Below, in pieces: positions 37,110 through 49,744 of a DNA stretch of 64,000 nt. Location: assembly GCA_900618425.1 (NCBI GenBank), contig UZAN01039481.1:95980-159979 (forward strand). Reading direction: 5' to 3'. Each line of letters opens with the position of its first letter. The stretch's first letter is position 1. A program made the position numbers and the translations under genes. The stretch comes from Echinostoma caproni. Its lineage: Eukaryota > Platyhelminthes > Trematoda > Plagiorchiida > Echinostomatidae. Under the pieces are notes generated by a model. That model searched no databases. It was not told the DNA's origin and saw nothing but the letters and a program-made list of their open reading frames with translations.

Positions 37110-39069
37110 TATTTATATTGGAAAAAATAACAAGTGAACAACACGATAAAACGGAGAAACCCCAGTGTACACTAATTTGGAAATATTCAGCTGTTCAACA
37201 CAAAACTGCCGAACCTTACAGATATAAAAGGAGAGTCCTCGAAGTTTACGGATTATTTAATGAATGGGAGTGGTGCTTTAAAGATTACCATCCACAAAAA
37301 ACCAGGGATACTGGTTCAGAGCCAATGGATACCGAATCAGATGGGAAAGAATAGTGTAATAATGTAAAGAGACATTATAAACATTTGGAAGCAGTAAGAG
37401 AGGCAGCGTGACGTTTTTCAACATATCAGAAAATTGAGAAAGACCAGAAGAATAGGAGATGGTCTGACATAAAACCATATCATCAGCGTATTTGAAGAGA
37501 GCAGTAAGGGCTAGTATACATGTTACTAATGCACGCAGAAAATAAAAATGGGTAAAGAACTGCAAATTGAAGTAGCTCTGAACTATCCACCACTAGGTTG
37601 GACTTCTTTCAACCTAACCTGGTCAATTCAGTTCTTCCGGAAAATAATCAGCAAGCATAGCCAATAAGTGCCTCAGACAATCGGTCTCCAATGTACGGAG
37701 GAGAGAATGAGAAATAGCATAGAAAGCAGAGTACTCCAGAAACAAACGACGAACAGATTTCGCAGCGTCATCAAAGGATTTGGTAATTTCAGGTTCAAGT
37801 ATATCTCTTTGGTTTATAGGCAAACTGGAGAGGATCATACGGAACACCAAGTGAAGACTGAATGCGCCTCAGAACAAAACGGTCTGCAAGTGTGAGGTCA
37901 GTAGACGTTAAAGCGATAGGACAAAAGCGCTCGGTTATAACTTTTGAAGTAGAGGATTTGGAAATGGGAAAAATTCTTACTGGTTTCAACAGCCTGATAT
38001 ACAGCAGGTTTTTAAGTTGTTCAAAAGTGATGCCAATATTTTGCTGATGGAATAGCCTCAGAAAGGAAGTTAAAAAGGTAGCATAGGTTAAACACTTGTT
38101 TGATTGTTTCATGGAATAAGTTGACTGCTGGGGGGGAGGAAGAGAGGCCGGGAGAAAACCAAGAACAAGAAACTAATGGAACGCTCAGGACGAACAATGT
38201 TTCTTGGGGAGAGATTGTGAAGACGAATAGTGATTCGGTTGGTGCTTGTGACTGTACTGTAAACGAGAGGAGGGTAAACTGTGGATCTTATGAGAAGCAG
38301 GGCGTGATCACTAGTGGAAACAGCTGCTGTGAGTTTTAGAGCAAAATGTCCCGGGTGGTTTTTAATTGCCTTGTCTAAAAATTAATCACCCCTTTTGGGC
38401 ATAAGCAATTATCAGATTAGGTTAATAATTAGGTTAATAACCGGAAGCGTGATTTGAGTCATCAAAAATAAGGTGGAGACGGCCGTCAGTCAGGGCAACG
38501 GACGACAGTTTAAATGAGAGACTAGATAAAAGAAAAGGGCTATGTAAAAATTAGTCATAGTTTTGTTTCGATGTCGCGAAAATCTAAGGAACCTTTCAAT
38601 AGATAGGCAGTCGATATCATCGGCAGAATGATGGAAAAGAACTTCAGACTTGCCGCTCCAAGTTGAGTTGATTTATATGATCGCTCCACCTCTTGTTTTC
38701 TTCTTACGGTGTTTTCTTTCCTTACAAAAGAATATAAAACCATTAGTTCCTACTAGCGAGTCTGCTCTCCACTCTTTAGTCAAGCCAGGATTCTCTACAA
38801 CAAGCAACGCATGTGTTACGGTGGATCCGTGAAACGAGATCCGTCGTGTTTGTGAAAAGTGACCTACTTTTCGTGCTGACCAATGAAGGCGCAGTCGTTC
38901 TCGATGGGGGTGTGCAACTAAGCGCAGCTTGCCAGGCGTCGCGCTTGCGTTTCTTCATTTGAGTAGGAACCCGAAAATGAGCCGGAGATAACGTAAAAGA
39001 CGTGGTATTGAGCAAACCATGCCTGAAACACCTTAACTCAGACAGCAAATTGACCTCTCGTGTGGTCAT
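37110..39069 (-). mobile_element. LINE relic (endonuclease plus RT), CR1/jockey-like
   Basis: Minus-strand ORF2 of a non-LTR element, reading from 39069 down. The apurinic-type endonuclease is seen as NTTDLVSRIHRNT...CRESWLD (cf. QE.WL), then GKSEVLFHHSADDIDCLSI. The RT follows: PLQFAYKPKRYT at about 37800, VRRLFLEYSAFYAI at about 37740, and the catalytic box KYADDMVLC with intact YADD (37479-37490). A thumb-like segment KLRGLSFYICKVRQF lies near 37230. Many frameshifts and stops separate these pieces. The same family, by motif order and spelling, occurs at 52930-55500 and as fragments at 40210 and 42880. It lies antisense in intron 6. Confidence 0.8.
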
Positions 39070-40209
39070 TATACGGTATTAACCAAAAATAAATCCCAGG
39101 GGTAGGAAATGCAGCGCAGTCAATTGAAGGTCGCGCCAGGAAATATTGCTGAATAATTGGAATAACCGTTCGTAACACAAGAAAAACATAATGTGGCTTT
39201 ATTTAATTATTGTGTGTGTTGGACTAAATATCCAACTACAGCTGAACTAATGTTTTGGGTCACAAGAGTAGGGGTTCCTCAGCATATTTCTGCGATCATT
39301 TCTACTTTTTCATTCTCAGGATACACCTTGCGCAGCGCGATTGATCAAATGCACACAATTTCAGAACAAAGTAAACGATTATGCGGTGAAATAGTCAAAT
39401 AATATGAACATTTAGAGGACAGAAAAGTAGAATTTTCCTTTCCTCTCTTCTATGTTTACTGCTGGGATTAGTATGCTACCGTAATTCTGCTTGAGGACAT
39501 TGGTATATCTCCTCCGCACACTTCTTACATGAACTCTGGTCGTCTCTTCGTCAGTATTCGTCTGTTCTTACCCAAGGGTAGATAATGATTAACTTTGACT
39601 GGAAACTCATGAAATCCTCTATGCACATGACCATCAGTTATGTCCAAATTTCTCTAGTCCAGTTTTGCTCTTGGCTAGTCGATTTAGTCACTGAATGACC
39701 TTGATTCCAAGGTACCAAACTAAAATTTTTCTACTGTGTAATCAGCGACAACGTTATTCAGTCGGCCTGGCTCAACATCTTGTAATTTGCTGGCCAGTAA
39801 CGAAAGTAAGACTGTTCCAGCATACGCAAACGAATTTTGAATGAATTCAGGTATCGGTGCTTTAATTTAGTCGATATCTGAGATGGCTGCCTGAATCACT
39901 ACTGACACGTTTGCCCTTCGATTCTCTGGGCCACACTGTCGTGGTCATTATCGCCTTGGACTTGATTGATCAATTTCTTGATGCAAAGCACGGCCCGGAT
40001 TTTTTAATTATTAAGTTTGCAGTGTGCTTCCCTTTAAAACGGAGAATTCGGTGCTTACCATATATGGAGTATTTGAAGAAATTCATAAATGCTCTCAGAT
40101 AAAATATACAAGTTGGTAGGCTGCACTTACTTGCGATCATTCTACCAAGATGACAGCCATCATGGGTCAGCATTACCGCTTGCACGCTCTTCGAGAATAT
40201 ATAAAATTT

Positions 40210-41035
40210 ACCTATATTCTAAACAGATGCACCAGTTCCAACTTATGCATTGTATATGTACAATAAACCTGGTTCAACCAGAAAGTTGAGGGAACGCTGG
40301 TAAGAATAGAACGCTTTGATTGTTCCCGACAGGATAGGCAGTGACGCAGAAAAACGACTTGAATCGGTGTAGGATGCCTCCTGGTGCCGTTCATCAGAAG
40401 TTATATCTAACTATTCTGAAAAATGAATTAACTGTTTATCTCCTCATTGCCGTCCCAAATTCGCAATCATAACTAATGGCGATATATCACTTTGATGCTC
40501 TCAGATGGAAATCTCTTCTATCTGGGATTTCTACATTTCGTTTAGGTGAAGATATTCGTTTGCTTTTTGGTGACGTCATCCACGTGAGCATTTTCCCTCC
40601 GCTTCCGTTTGGCCTATCTAATTTGTTCTTATCTCCCAAGGGTTTGTACTGTACTGAACGGAGTGAAACTGTCCAAACAGTCTTAGCTTGTTCCCCTCAG
40701 AAACTACGACCCCGGTTGATATCGGCGACTATTGTATTCTTCTTATTAGACAATAAGTATATTGTCGCACTGCCAACCAAATATTGATCCGTATTAACCA
40801 AATGAAATTTAATCTAAAGCACATTCTATCCAGTCATATCTCTTCACAACCGTTTTATAGCGATTCAATAAAACTCGTTTGGTTCTTGTTAATTGCGTTT
40901 TAAATGCATCAGTCTATTCGCCAAAATGATAAAATTGATCGTAACTTCTATCCTTCTATCTAACTGTTAGATGTCTGCAGTGTAAAATTACCTCACGTTT
41001 TCCAAATCAATCAGAAGGCACAATGAAAGGGCCTA
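40210..41035 (+). mobile_element. LINE endonuclease fragment
   Basis: Decayed copy of the endonuclease part of the LINE seen at 52930. Matching blocks include the LLFGD..H.SI.P..PFGLS region (40560-40620), NYSEK-like DNA (tctgaaaaatg at 40415) and the shared 3' stretch aattacctcac...gaaggcaca near 40985. The active-site GDFN has become GDVI (40569-40580), losing the catalytic Asn. The fragment stops about 200 bases before a Penelope-like copy. Confidence 0.6.
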
Positions 41036-41253
41036 TTATTGACAACATACATTCTAATTGAGGCTGAGATAAGTCAAGGTCAAGGTCAGGTCAAGGAATC
41101 TCTTAGTACACACCCAGTGGTGATTATTCACCAAACCGCATAACCGTAGTGTATCAACAACAAAAATAACAACAAAAAACAAAGAAAATCAAAAAGGGAG
41201 TAAAATACAGCATTTAAAAAGTGAAATGGACAAGAACATCATAAAACCAATGA

Positions 41254-42760
41254 CACCAATGTTCCAATCAGCGAAACCATCGAATACCTGTGTAGTTACG
41301 TACAAAGTAACAATGTTGAGATAGGCCTTCCTTTGGAAGACCTGAAACGACTGGTTTATTTTTTTGCACATACAACGTCCAATTCAAGTTCAACGAGCAG
41401 ATTTATCGACAAAAGGATGGTGTGGCTATGGGATCACTTCTAGGACCGTTGTTTGCCGATGTGTTCATGGCGAAACTCGAAAATGACCAACTCAAATTTT
41501 CCATTCAGGATTGTGTGTTATATACACGATATGTGGATGATATTCTGTGCGTGATCAATATAACATCAGGAATAAATGAGCTCTTGAACAAATTCAATGC
41601 TGCTCACCAGAACATAATATTTACTTTGGAAATGGAAAACGACAACAAATTGGCATTTCTAGACGTCTGTTTGAGTCGTAGAACGGACGGCTCGGTGCAA
41701 CGATCAGTGCATAGGAAGNNNNNNNNNNNNNNNNNNNNNNNNNNNNNNNNNNNNNNNNNNNNNNNNNNNNNNNNNNNNNNNNNNNNNNNNNNNNNNNNNN
41801 NNNNNNNNNNNNNNNNNNNNNNNNNNNNNNNNNNNNNNNNNNNNNNNNNNNNNNNNNNNNNNNNNNNNNNNNNNNNNNNNNNNNNNNNNNNNNNNNNNNN
41901 NNNNNNNNNNNNNNNNNNNNNNNNNNNNNNNNNNNNNNNNNNNNNNNNNNNNNNNNNNNNNNNNNNNNNNNNNNNNNNNNNNNNNNNNNNNNNNNNNNNN
42001 NNNNNNNNNNNNNNNNNNNNNNNNNNNNNNNNNNNNNNNNNNNNNNNNNNNNNNNNNNNNNNNNNNNNNNNNNNNNNNNNNNNNNNNNNNNNNNNNNNNN
42101 NNNNNNNNNNNNNNNNNNNNNNNNNNNNNNNNNNNNNNNNNNNNNNNNNNNNNNNNNNNNNNNNNNNNNNNNNNNNNNNNNNNNNNNNNNNNNNNNNNNN
42201 NNNNNNNNNNNNNNNNNNNNNNNNNNNNNNNNNNNNNNNNNNNNNNNNNNNNNNNNNNNNNNNNNNNNNNNNNNNNNNNNNNNNNNNNNNNNNNNNNNNN
42301 NNNNNNNNNNNNNNNNNNNNNNNNNNNNNNNNNNNNNNNNNNNNNNNNNNNNNNNNNNNNNNNNNNNNNNNNNNNNNNNNNNNNNNNNNNNNNNNNNNNN
42401 NNNNNNNNNNNNNNNNNNNNNNNNNNNNNNNNNNNNNNNNNNNNNNNNNNNNNNNNNNNNNNNNNNNNNNNNNNNNNNNNNNNNNNNNNNNNNNNNNNNN
42501 NNNNNNNNGAAGCGGTAGGAATTCGGCTGCACCACCCCCCTTTGTGTGCCCAAAAACAATTTGTGCAGGCGCTTAAGCTCCCCTGGCCCACCCCTATACA
42601 CCCCATATTCCGAGTGGTCCCAACGATCGGATGACCTAACAATCATGCAATCATTGAGAATCCCATATCCGGTCCCAAGATACATTTGTGTTACTGTGTA
42701 GTGTTGTGCGTTGTGATTAGCAATCATGTCTTAATTTCCCGGTAGTTATCTCAATGACTA
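41254..42760 (+). mobile_element. Penelope-like element, truncated, with internal gap
   Basis: Reverse transcriptase of a Penelope-like element. It starts at TNVPISETIEYLCSYVQSN (41254), then IGLPLEDLKRLVYF, a one-base frameshift in a T run (41356-41363), KFNEQIYRQKDGVAMGS, LLGPLFADVFMAKLE and the catalytic YTRYVDDIL (YVDD at 41530-41541), ending in LAFLDVCLSRRTDGSVQRS at the gap. After the gap, 42509-42570 reads EAVGI then, after a shift, PPLCAQ, the C-terminal end of the GIY-YIG endonuclease as in the 62 kb copy. The gap length of 790 bases fits the missing RT thumb and endonuclease. The catalytic YVDD is intact but the frame is broken. Confidence 0.85.
41719..42508. other. assembly gap (790 N)
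   Basis: Undetermined bases inside the Penelope-like element. Open frames that appear to cross it are artefacts of N codons. Confidence 0.98.
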
Positions 42761-42879
42761 TATAAAAATGACTTTAACTGCAGTATGCACGTGTACNCAC
42801 GTGTACAGATGCAACGAAATGACTATGGATACATTGTGCAAACCCATGTTTCTGACTTCTTTATTCAAACTCGTGACGG

Positions 42880-43740
42880 GAAAACATTACTTTCAGTTTC
42901 TTATCAAGGTTAGATGAAACGAAGTGGGTGAAATAAGCAAGGAAATCCAGGGTGCGTCAGGAATGAGTGGGTGTAAACTGATGTGGACCATCAACATTCG
43001 ATTGGATTGTGTATAGGGTTTTAATCAGGAGTCACTCAAACACCTTCAAAACAACTGAGGGGCAGGCGATAATCCGAAATTTTGTGGAGCCCTTCTTTGG
43101 TACTGGAGCGATCGAGGCTATTCTCCACCAGTTGTGAATATTTAGCTGCGAAATGTAATTATTGAACATTTCACACGGAATATGGGAACGTCAGGCAGCA
43201 TATTGCCTTAGGACAATAAGATTCCATGAGGGCCATTGGACTTGCAAGGATTTCATAGGGTTAATTCCTCATAAATTTCGACAGGGGCAATGCTGGTAAC
43301 AAGGATCGGTCATGTTCCTGTCACCTTCATTAGATAAGACATGAAGTGCGCTTTCGTTGTTAATGAAGTTCTGATTCAGACCCTCTATTTCTACAGGAGC
43401 AGTTCAGTGGCAAGTAGGTTTATTGCCAGAAATCCATTCTGGAGGCACACCTCTTTTTAAAAAGAGGTTGTATGGAGCGAGGTGAAAATAATCAGTTAGG
43501 GAGATCTAGTCGTTTTGAGACAGAGCAAACATTGTAACAAACGTATAGGTAAATTGTTGGGTGATGAAGAAAACTGAAGGGTTAGAAATCCAAAACAAAG
43601 TAAGGTCAGAGTGGCTGATCAATTCCCTTACCCTAATGAGGTGTTCTAGAGAACAATGTCTGACCTGAAGCTCGTGATCACAAGCAAAGAGACGGTGGCT
43701 GGTTCTGCGGCATTTCACACGGCATTCTACACAATAGACC
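42880..43740 (-). mobile_element. LINE RT fragment
   Basis: On the minus strand from about 43280 down: KSNGPHGIL (cf. KS.GPDGI), NWWRIASIAPVPKKGSTKFR, then IIACPSVVLKVFE, a stop, LLIKTLY and, after another stop, RTLDFLAYFTHFVS. This is the first part of a non-LTR RT (fingers and start of palm). Sequence from 43300 to 43740 may be the weakly preserved upstream linker. No catalytic box remains. It is broken by stops in place of conserved codons. Confidence 0.7.
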
Positions 43741-43779
43741 CATAAAGAAGGCTCGACCCGAACTTACCAACCTATGACA

Positions 43780-44235
43780 TATGTGGCTTCGTCGCGACAT
43801 CCGGCTCTCTGTGAGGGTCACGTGTGTGCTGCAGCAGTTCGGACAGTCCTGCTTTGCGGTGCGGAGCAGTAGGCAATACGAGACCAGGTAAAGAGTAGTG
43901 TGTCTGTCTACGACTCATTGCACGAATCTGGTGCGGAAACCAGAAAAAGCTATGCTGAGGTTAGATCGAGAGTTTTGGGTAAACGGTGGTTGGGACATGT
44001 GTTGCGCACGTCACCAAGAGGTTTGTCATGATGCACTTTGTTAACCGAGGCAGGAAGAGGTTGCAGTCAGGGGCGGTCAAACTAAGACCTGGCATGAATA
44101 TGTGAAACCCCAATAATGACATTGGGTCACGTAGGTCCCCTTTGACTCACTGGACGGCGACCCCGAGATCATGAGACTCGNGAGACTCGGTGGGTGGAGA
44201 CATTAAGTGAACTCTCTGAGTGTCACAGACGGTGA
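43780..44235 (+). mobile_element. RTE-like LINE 3' fragment
   Basis: C-terminal part of a non-LTR element ORF: AAVRTVLLCGAEQ (cf. AVRSVLLYGSE.W), RKSYAEVRSRVLGKRWLGHV and VLRTSPRG, then GGQTKTWHEY and a closing LDGDPEIM-like motif. These are typical of the post-RT region of RTE or similar LINEs. A 5'-truncated insertion with frameshifts. An N at 44181 sits between two copies of gagactcg. Confidence 0.7.
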
Positions 44236-47200
44236 CGCGTATGCATTTACTCATCATTCTTGCAACCTTGGTTCATGCGAATTCCCTATTTTCTCTTTGA
44301 CTCTACTCGAAACATTCCATTCTTCCTTCTGCTATATTTTCCAAATGGGCAGTCATGAAACAGCAACCAAAACCGACGCATGAAAATGTATGGTTAATGG
44401 TCGCAAACGCTGAAAATGGGAGCGTTCATCTGTGATGATCCCTATGATTTGGACACATTTACTGTTTGATCTGAAGCAGTACGTGAGATCTATTCTGTGC
44501 CCAGATTGCTGTTCGGTTATCAATTTATACCGATGTGGATTTGTTAAAACCACATTAGCTTTCCGTGGGGATCAACGGGTTTTCCGCTAATCTGCGAAAA
44601 ACACCGATGCCCATGTGTTTGCAGGCGATCAGTTTACTTTTTTCTAGCCACATATCTAGTCACATATTTCATTGTTTGCGCAAGCTACAGTATCATAAGC
44701 TCTTTCACCATGAATCAACAATGTAATCGACATTTACATTCTACATATCATCTGAAAATTGTTCAATATTGTGTATATAAGCATCCCTCAACGTATCAGA
44801 TGTGTGACTGACCGATCCAAAATAAGTCACAAACTTTGCTGTTCACTTTAACTAAATCACTCGGGAGGGCGAAGGGGTAAAATTATTTTGCACTCGCAGG
44901 GATACATGTTATTGTATACATCGGTGTAGCAGATTTATAGCTAGAATTCTTTGGATTTTCCTATTCAGTGAAGAGTTGTATCATCTGTATGGTTTGTTTG
45001 AGGAAAGACTGCATAGAATTAGAGTGATGCAACTAGCCATTCACACAGTATCATTTTCTTTGGCAATCTTTTATGTTACGTTGTACTGTGCATTCCGCCG
45101 TTGTGACCAATTTTGTCACGAACTACAAAAGCAAAAATGTGCAGTAAAATGATTGTTTTATATCTCTCACCGTACGTTTTGTTCTTTGGTATTTTGAGCC
45201 TTTGACGATCGTGATAGCAGCATGTTTACAGGCCCCTTTATCACGCCAGCAAAAGGGATGCCTCAGGGCATCGGCCTTTGCATGTGTACACAGACTCCCC
45301 CGTGAAAGCTTGCTGCACGTGCACATCACGTGCCATCATACATACGCCTTTTTTTAGGCTTGACAACTGTTCCAATTTTTTGTGTGCTGAATTTTTCTAA
45401 AGGACGGTGGAAAAAATACTTGAGGGCAATAGTCAAACCTGTCTGTTGTGAAATTGAAGCAGTAGCTGCTGTACTCCTATGGCTCACATCTGGATGAAGA
45501 AGTCGTTTCGACTTTGTTCAATTCGCTATTTGACTCGGGGCGTTTCGTACTTCTTTTCTCTTCACCTTAAAATATATATCTCCCGTACACCCGTGCGTTG
45601 TTCCTTCCACGCGAATCCAACACGGTTGGCACAAATTATGCACGAATAGTGATGGTCCATTCTGATTGCATTGCTACTCGCGTTCATCCCCAAGCTAATA
45701 GTTACACACAATCTTTACTCGGGTTCCATGAACCTGAAGCAATAGTTCGTTGAGCAACAATAGTTACGGAAGGAATTATCCTTTTCAAGAATCAAGCACA
45801 ACCTTCATCAGAAAACGCTCCTGATTTTCCACATACTTGCACAACTAAAAAAACTTAAGTTGTTTGAAGACTAGATTACTTGTTATCTCCTACCTGGAAC
45901 AATAAGTGACATTTTATCTTTTGCTGAGAAACGATTCAACTGTGTAAACACCGTACGGGGACAAGGGAAGGGAGAGCCTGTTAGTAATTCCCATCATTAG
46001 GCTTTGACTTCGACCCTAACCAATNTAACCAATGAACGTTCGCATTGTAATAATCGGTTCCATCAGTTAAAAGAAAGAGTACGATAGGTGGAACAGTTGA
46101 GAAGATACGGGTGGCCTTACCAGCATAGCACAAACTACGCAGTAATCGATGCAATGTGAGATCTTTACGCGACAGAATCAAAAACGGTGGGTAATTTGTG
46201 TTTGTATCGCAGACCAAGACCCAGAACACGTACACAATACAATATGTCGTTCGGCTTAACGCAAGATTCAACGATCACTTAGGTAACGGAACAGCACCTT
46301 GACCAATAGAACTAGAAGAACGGGCCCTTGCATGGTGCGCGCTTGGTCAGGCGATTGTGTGTGTGTGGCAAGGAGCGAAGGGAACGGGGGAGAAACAGGG
46401 ATTCTGTGGTCTTCCCCGATACGGTTAGAGTGTATGGAGACCGGCCGTTGATGTGTGATGAGCATGCTAGTATACCGTAGCATACATGGTATAAAATAAA
46501 TGGTAAAATATTTTATGCTTATTATTTGAGTATATCAGTACACAACCAACTTTCAAGAAGTGGGTGGTGGCCATACGATGTCTGCCTGGTGGAAAAGGCA
46601 AATGGGTAAGAGCTTAGGTGAAGGATACCACAACACCATCTTTGAAATCTGGTAATTCGTTGCAACATCGTTTAAAACAAGCTTAAGTAACTGGTAGAGC
46701 ATTCAAAAACAGGTTTGTGCACTATCCGAGAGTAACAAGCCGATTATAAATCAAGTGAATTTTATGCTTCCGGAATCCATACTAGAAGCCAACAAAACAC
46801 AATTTACGACGTGGATGAGTGTCGTTCAGAAGCGATGCGTTATGGATTCATAAGAAATTGTGCAATGCAATCCGGAAGACCGTAAGCGATGGGGCGATTT
46901 TGGATCGGGAGAGGAAAAAAGTGCACACTTTATTAGATTACGATGTATTACAGATATAGCGATCTGCGTGCATGCAAAGGGTTATTCATTATCCTAGGGG
47001 ATAACGAATGATATGACTCTGTAGTTAATGAAAAATAAGTGATGGACAATGCCACGTGCTATCTCACTTCTTCTAGATGCATGTGTTATAGACCTGGAGA
47101 GTCGTCTTAAGTACTTTATTGAGTATTCATGGAGAGCTTACAGAAAACACTATAACCGATAAATGCATGATACATTCTGTACAACCCCTAACCATGGGAT

Positions 47201-48588
47201 CACTGGTGCATATTTGAGCTCTCTACTCATTCATTTTGCGGCAAAATCAGATGATCCACAGGGAATTAAACTGGTCTATCGGGACATGTTCACCTTATTC
47301 TTATATTGTTTCCCTATACATGTTGGGAACTTGACGCACAACTTCCTCCCAATCAATCAGCCAATCGGGCGGGTTCTTCACACTACTGTGTAAGAAACAG
47401 GTGGATGCAACAACACAATAGCTTATCACAGTAGTGAATACTAGGCTCACCCGGATAATCGTGCTCATGAGAATGCATTTACCAGCGACTTGGGGTTCGG
47501 AGTGGAGAGCGACTTTCCATCACAGTGTTCAGTTGCGGTAATCAGAATGTAAACAGGTAAAGGTGACTTAACATCAAGTATTACCACCATCGTTCAAGTA
47601 GTTGAGAACACGCCTAACGTGAGAATTCACCTGATTAGTTTTGGACTTCCTTCAAACTTCAATTATGCTGCTTTCAGTTCGCTGATTCTCCAGTCGAATT
47701 GCTATCAATAGACCCATTAGGTGTCAGTCATTCTTTTCAGCGTCCGTTTGGCACAATCAAATGTAACGACGCAGTCGAAGCCACTACAAATGGGGAAATG
47801 TATGAATAAGCTCACTTCAATCAGTATGCCGGACTGGTAAATGGATTGCATTAGTCACAACTGGAATAAGCTCCTGTACCAGTTGGTGAGTACGTGCGTG
47901 AACTATCACTATGGTACTGAAATGAGCTCCGCTAACCACAGCCTGCCAATCACATGATTGCGTGCAGAACGCTACCAGCCAGCTGAGCGAAAGTGATAAT
48001 TTCGTTTACGAGCTTTCAGGCGTCCTGTAAACGTGATACAAAAGGCTTGGTATTTGAATTAGCAGAAACACTTGTTCGCCGACAACTGGTGTTCACAGAA
48101 ACTTGGGATATATCAGCGGCATTGGCAGTTGTGCACACTGTGGTGTACGCCATTATAAGCTTTCGGCAGGAAATCAAAATATCTTAGGTAAAGAAGGAAT
48201 GTGCACCACGATACTAAGATAACGCATTTATTACCAAGGTAATGACGAGGTGAACTATCATTCACGTTGTTAATTTGTGGATCAGAATGTTTAATAGTGA
48301 GTGAAAATGGTTACTGACGTGTTGAGTAGTATATTGCATATATATAATATATTTGCTGATATACAAGCCATATGTAAGAACTAAAGACTTTGATATAAAC
48401 GTTTTCGGTAATCCCATGTAATTTTGCTCCAACAGTTCAAAGTTCATCTGTTTACGGTATTTCCTAGAGTACATTCCATTAATATTTGTACTGAGTACTT
48501 CCATTTTGTTCTAAAATGTGATCGGTTGAACCATTTCATGTCTCAAACTATGTATGTTTTTTATTATTTGTCTTCGCTCCACAATCAG
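44236..48588. other. no gene recognised (3' part of intron 6)
   Basis: Mixed AT-rich DNA with only short frames. A GC-richer block at 46290-46450 and a motif-rich stretch at 45200-45340 look repeat-derived but match nothing I can name. N at 46025. Confidence 0.4.
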
Positions 48589-48950
48589 TTGTAACGAGCC
48601 TCATCTTGGTGATCGTGTCGAGATATATGACGGACTAACAACACAGGATCGGCGTATCGCTCAGTTTTGTGGCAGCCCCAATTCCGTGTTCGATCAGTTC
48701 AGTTCGCGCTCAAAAGACTATGAAACGCTTGCAGTGATGTCCACTGGACGACACATGCATTTACGTTTTATCAGTGATAGCATACCGGGCGAACGTGAGT
48801 ATGGCTTCAAACTGCTATATCGGTTCGAACACCGGGAAGGGGAGTCTGGGTCTTTCAAACCCAATGTGTATAATCGTGATCGACAACCAGCGACCTACAA
48901 AGTTCGGAGCAGCAGTCCCTCAAGTAACGGCGGAATTTCCTGGACTAGAA
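48589..48950 (+). CDS. CUB-domain protein, exon 7 (CUB3 second half plus tail)
   Basis: Acceptor cttcgctccacaatcag; one base plus TGT begins the third-cysteine strand CNEPHLGDRVEIYDG, the closest match to canonical CUB in the gene. The fourth cysteine is in FCGSP, then HLRFISDSIPGEREYGF, with the SD calcium ligand, and KLLYRFEHR ends the domain. CUB3 therefore keeps the Glu, Asp and Asp calcium ligands. A hydrophilic tail of about 38 residues follows, ending at donor gtaagc (48951) in phase 1. The gene must continue, since no stop occurs before the donor in frame; reading through the donor gives a stop six codons later. Confidence 0.8.
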
Positions 48951-49744
48951 GTAAGCTTTTCGAATGAGAGAATGTTCTTAAGATCCATACGGGATCTAGT
49001 TACCAGTTTCAACCACCGCATGAAATGACGGTACATTCAATTTGGCTGAGTATTAAACAATTGTTCATTGAAAGTGGTCCATTTATAAGAATGATTCTGG
49101 ATGAATGAAGGACGAAATTACGGCGAATCGCTACGGTTCTGGCTATTTCTTATTGCTACCCTGTTCATTCTTTCCACATTGGAAAAACGTCCCTATTATG
49201 AACAATAGTTTCCAGTTTGCATGTTTCCAATCGAAGCTGCTTACACTCTACAGTTCTAAATTTTGAAAATCGTTTGGTACCGTTACTGCTGTTTTGGGTG
49301 CCTTCTAAGATCCCGAAGGGCAGTTTCCAATACAGAATCCGAAACTTAACGCTAGTTCGGTTTTCATAGTTCAGTTATCCGTTTGCGATAGCGAACAACC
49401 ATATTGGTGCAGACGACTCATAACTCACTCTGAATGTTTACCTTAGGTAAACAAATTTCAAAATATTGCTAAATCAACAAACGATACAACCAGAGATCAT
49501 CCGTTCGCTAAACACGGTTGAGAGGTCTTTTTCGGTGTCGCAGTACATTTGTTCCAATCAGCGGAGGCTGGGATCCTGGCATCCTCTACTGATCAACAAA
49601 CAAGGATTCACTGATTTAATTTTCAAATTTCTATAAACGTCACCCCTGTTTATTGGGAAAATTACCTTATCGTAGCCACGAAAAACGAAAAAAACAGAAG
49701 GTGGGAATATAAAATCAATGCAGTCAACTACGTCGAAGAACAAT
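48951..49744. other. intron after exon 7, no feature
   Basis: Nothing recognised between the donor and the next Penelope-like relic. Confidence 0.45.

Larger units (their letters stand above)
33161..48588 (+). other. intron 6 (15.4 kb)
   Basis: Donor gtgagt to acceptor acaatcag. It holds two short repeat copies near 34 kb and the retroelement cluster at 37.1-44.2 kb. The parts 34.4-37.1 kb, 39.1-40.2 kb and 44.3-48.5 kb show no supported gene. Confidence 0.65.

Noticed and set aside
41422..42727. Open frames of 312-384 residues on both strands across 41.4-42.7 kb
   Set aside because: They exist only because the 790 N bases contain no stop codons. The real content is the flanking Penelope-like sequence.
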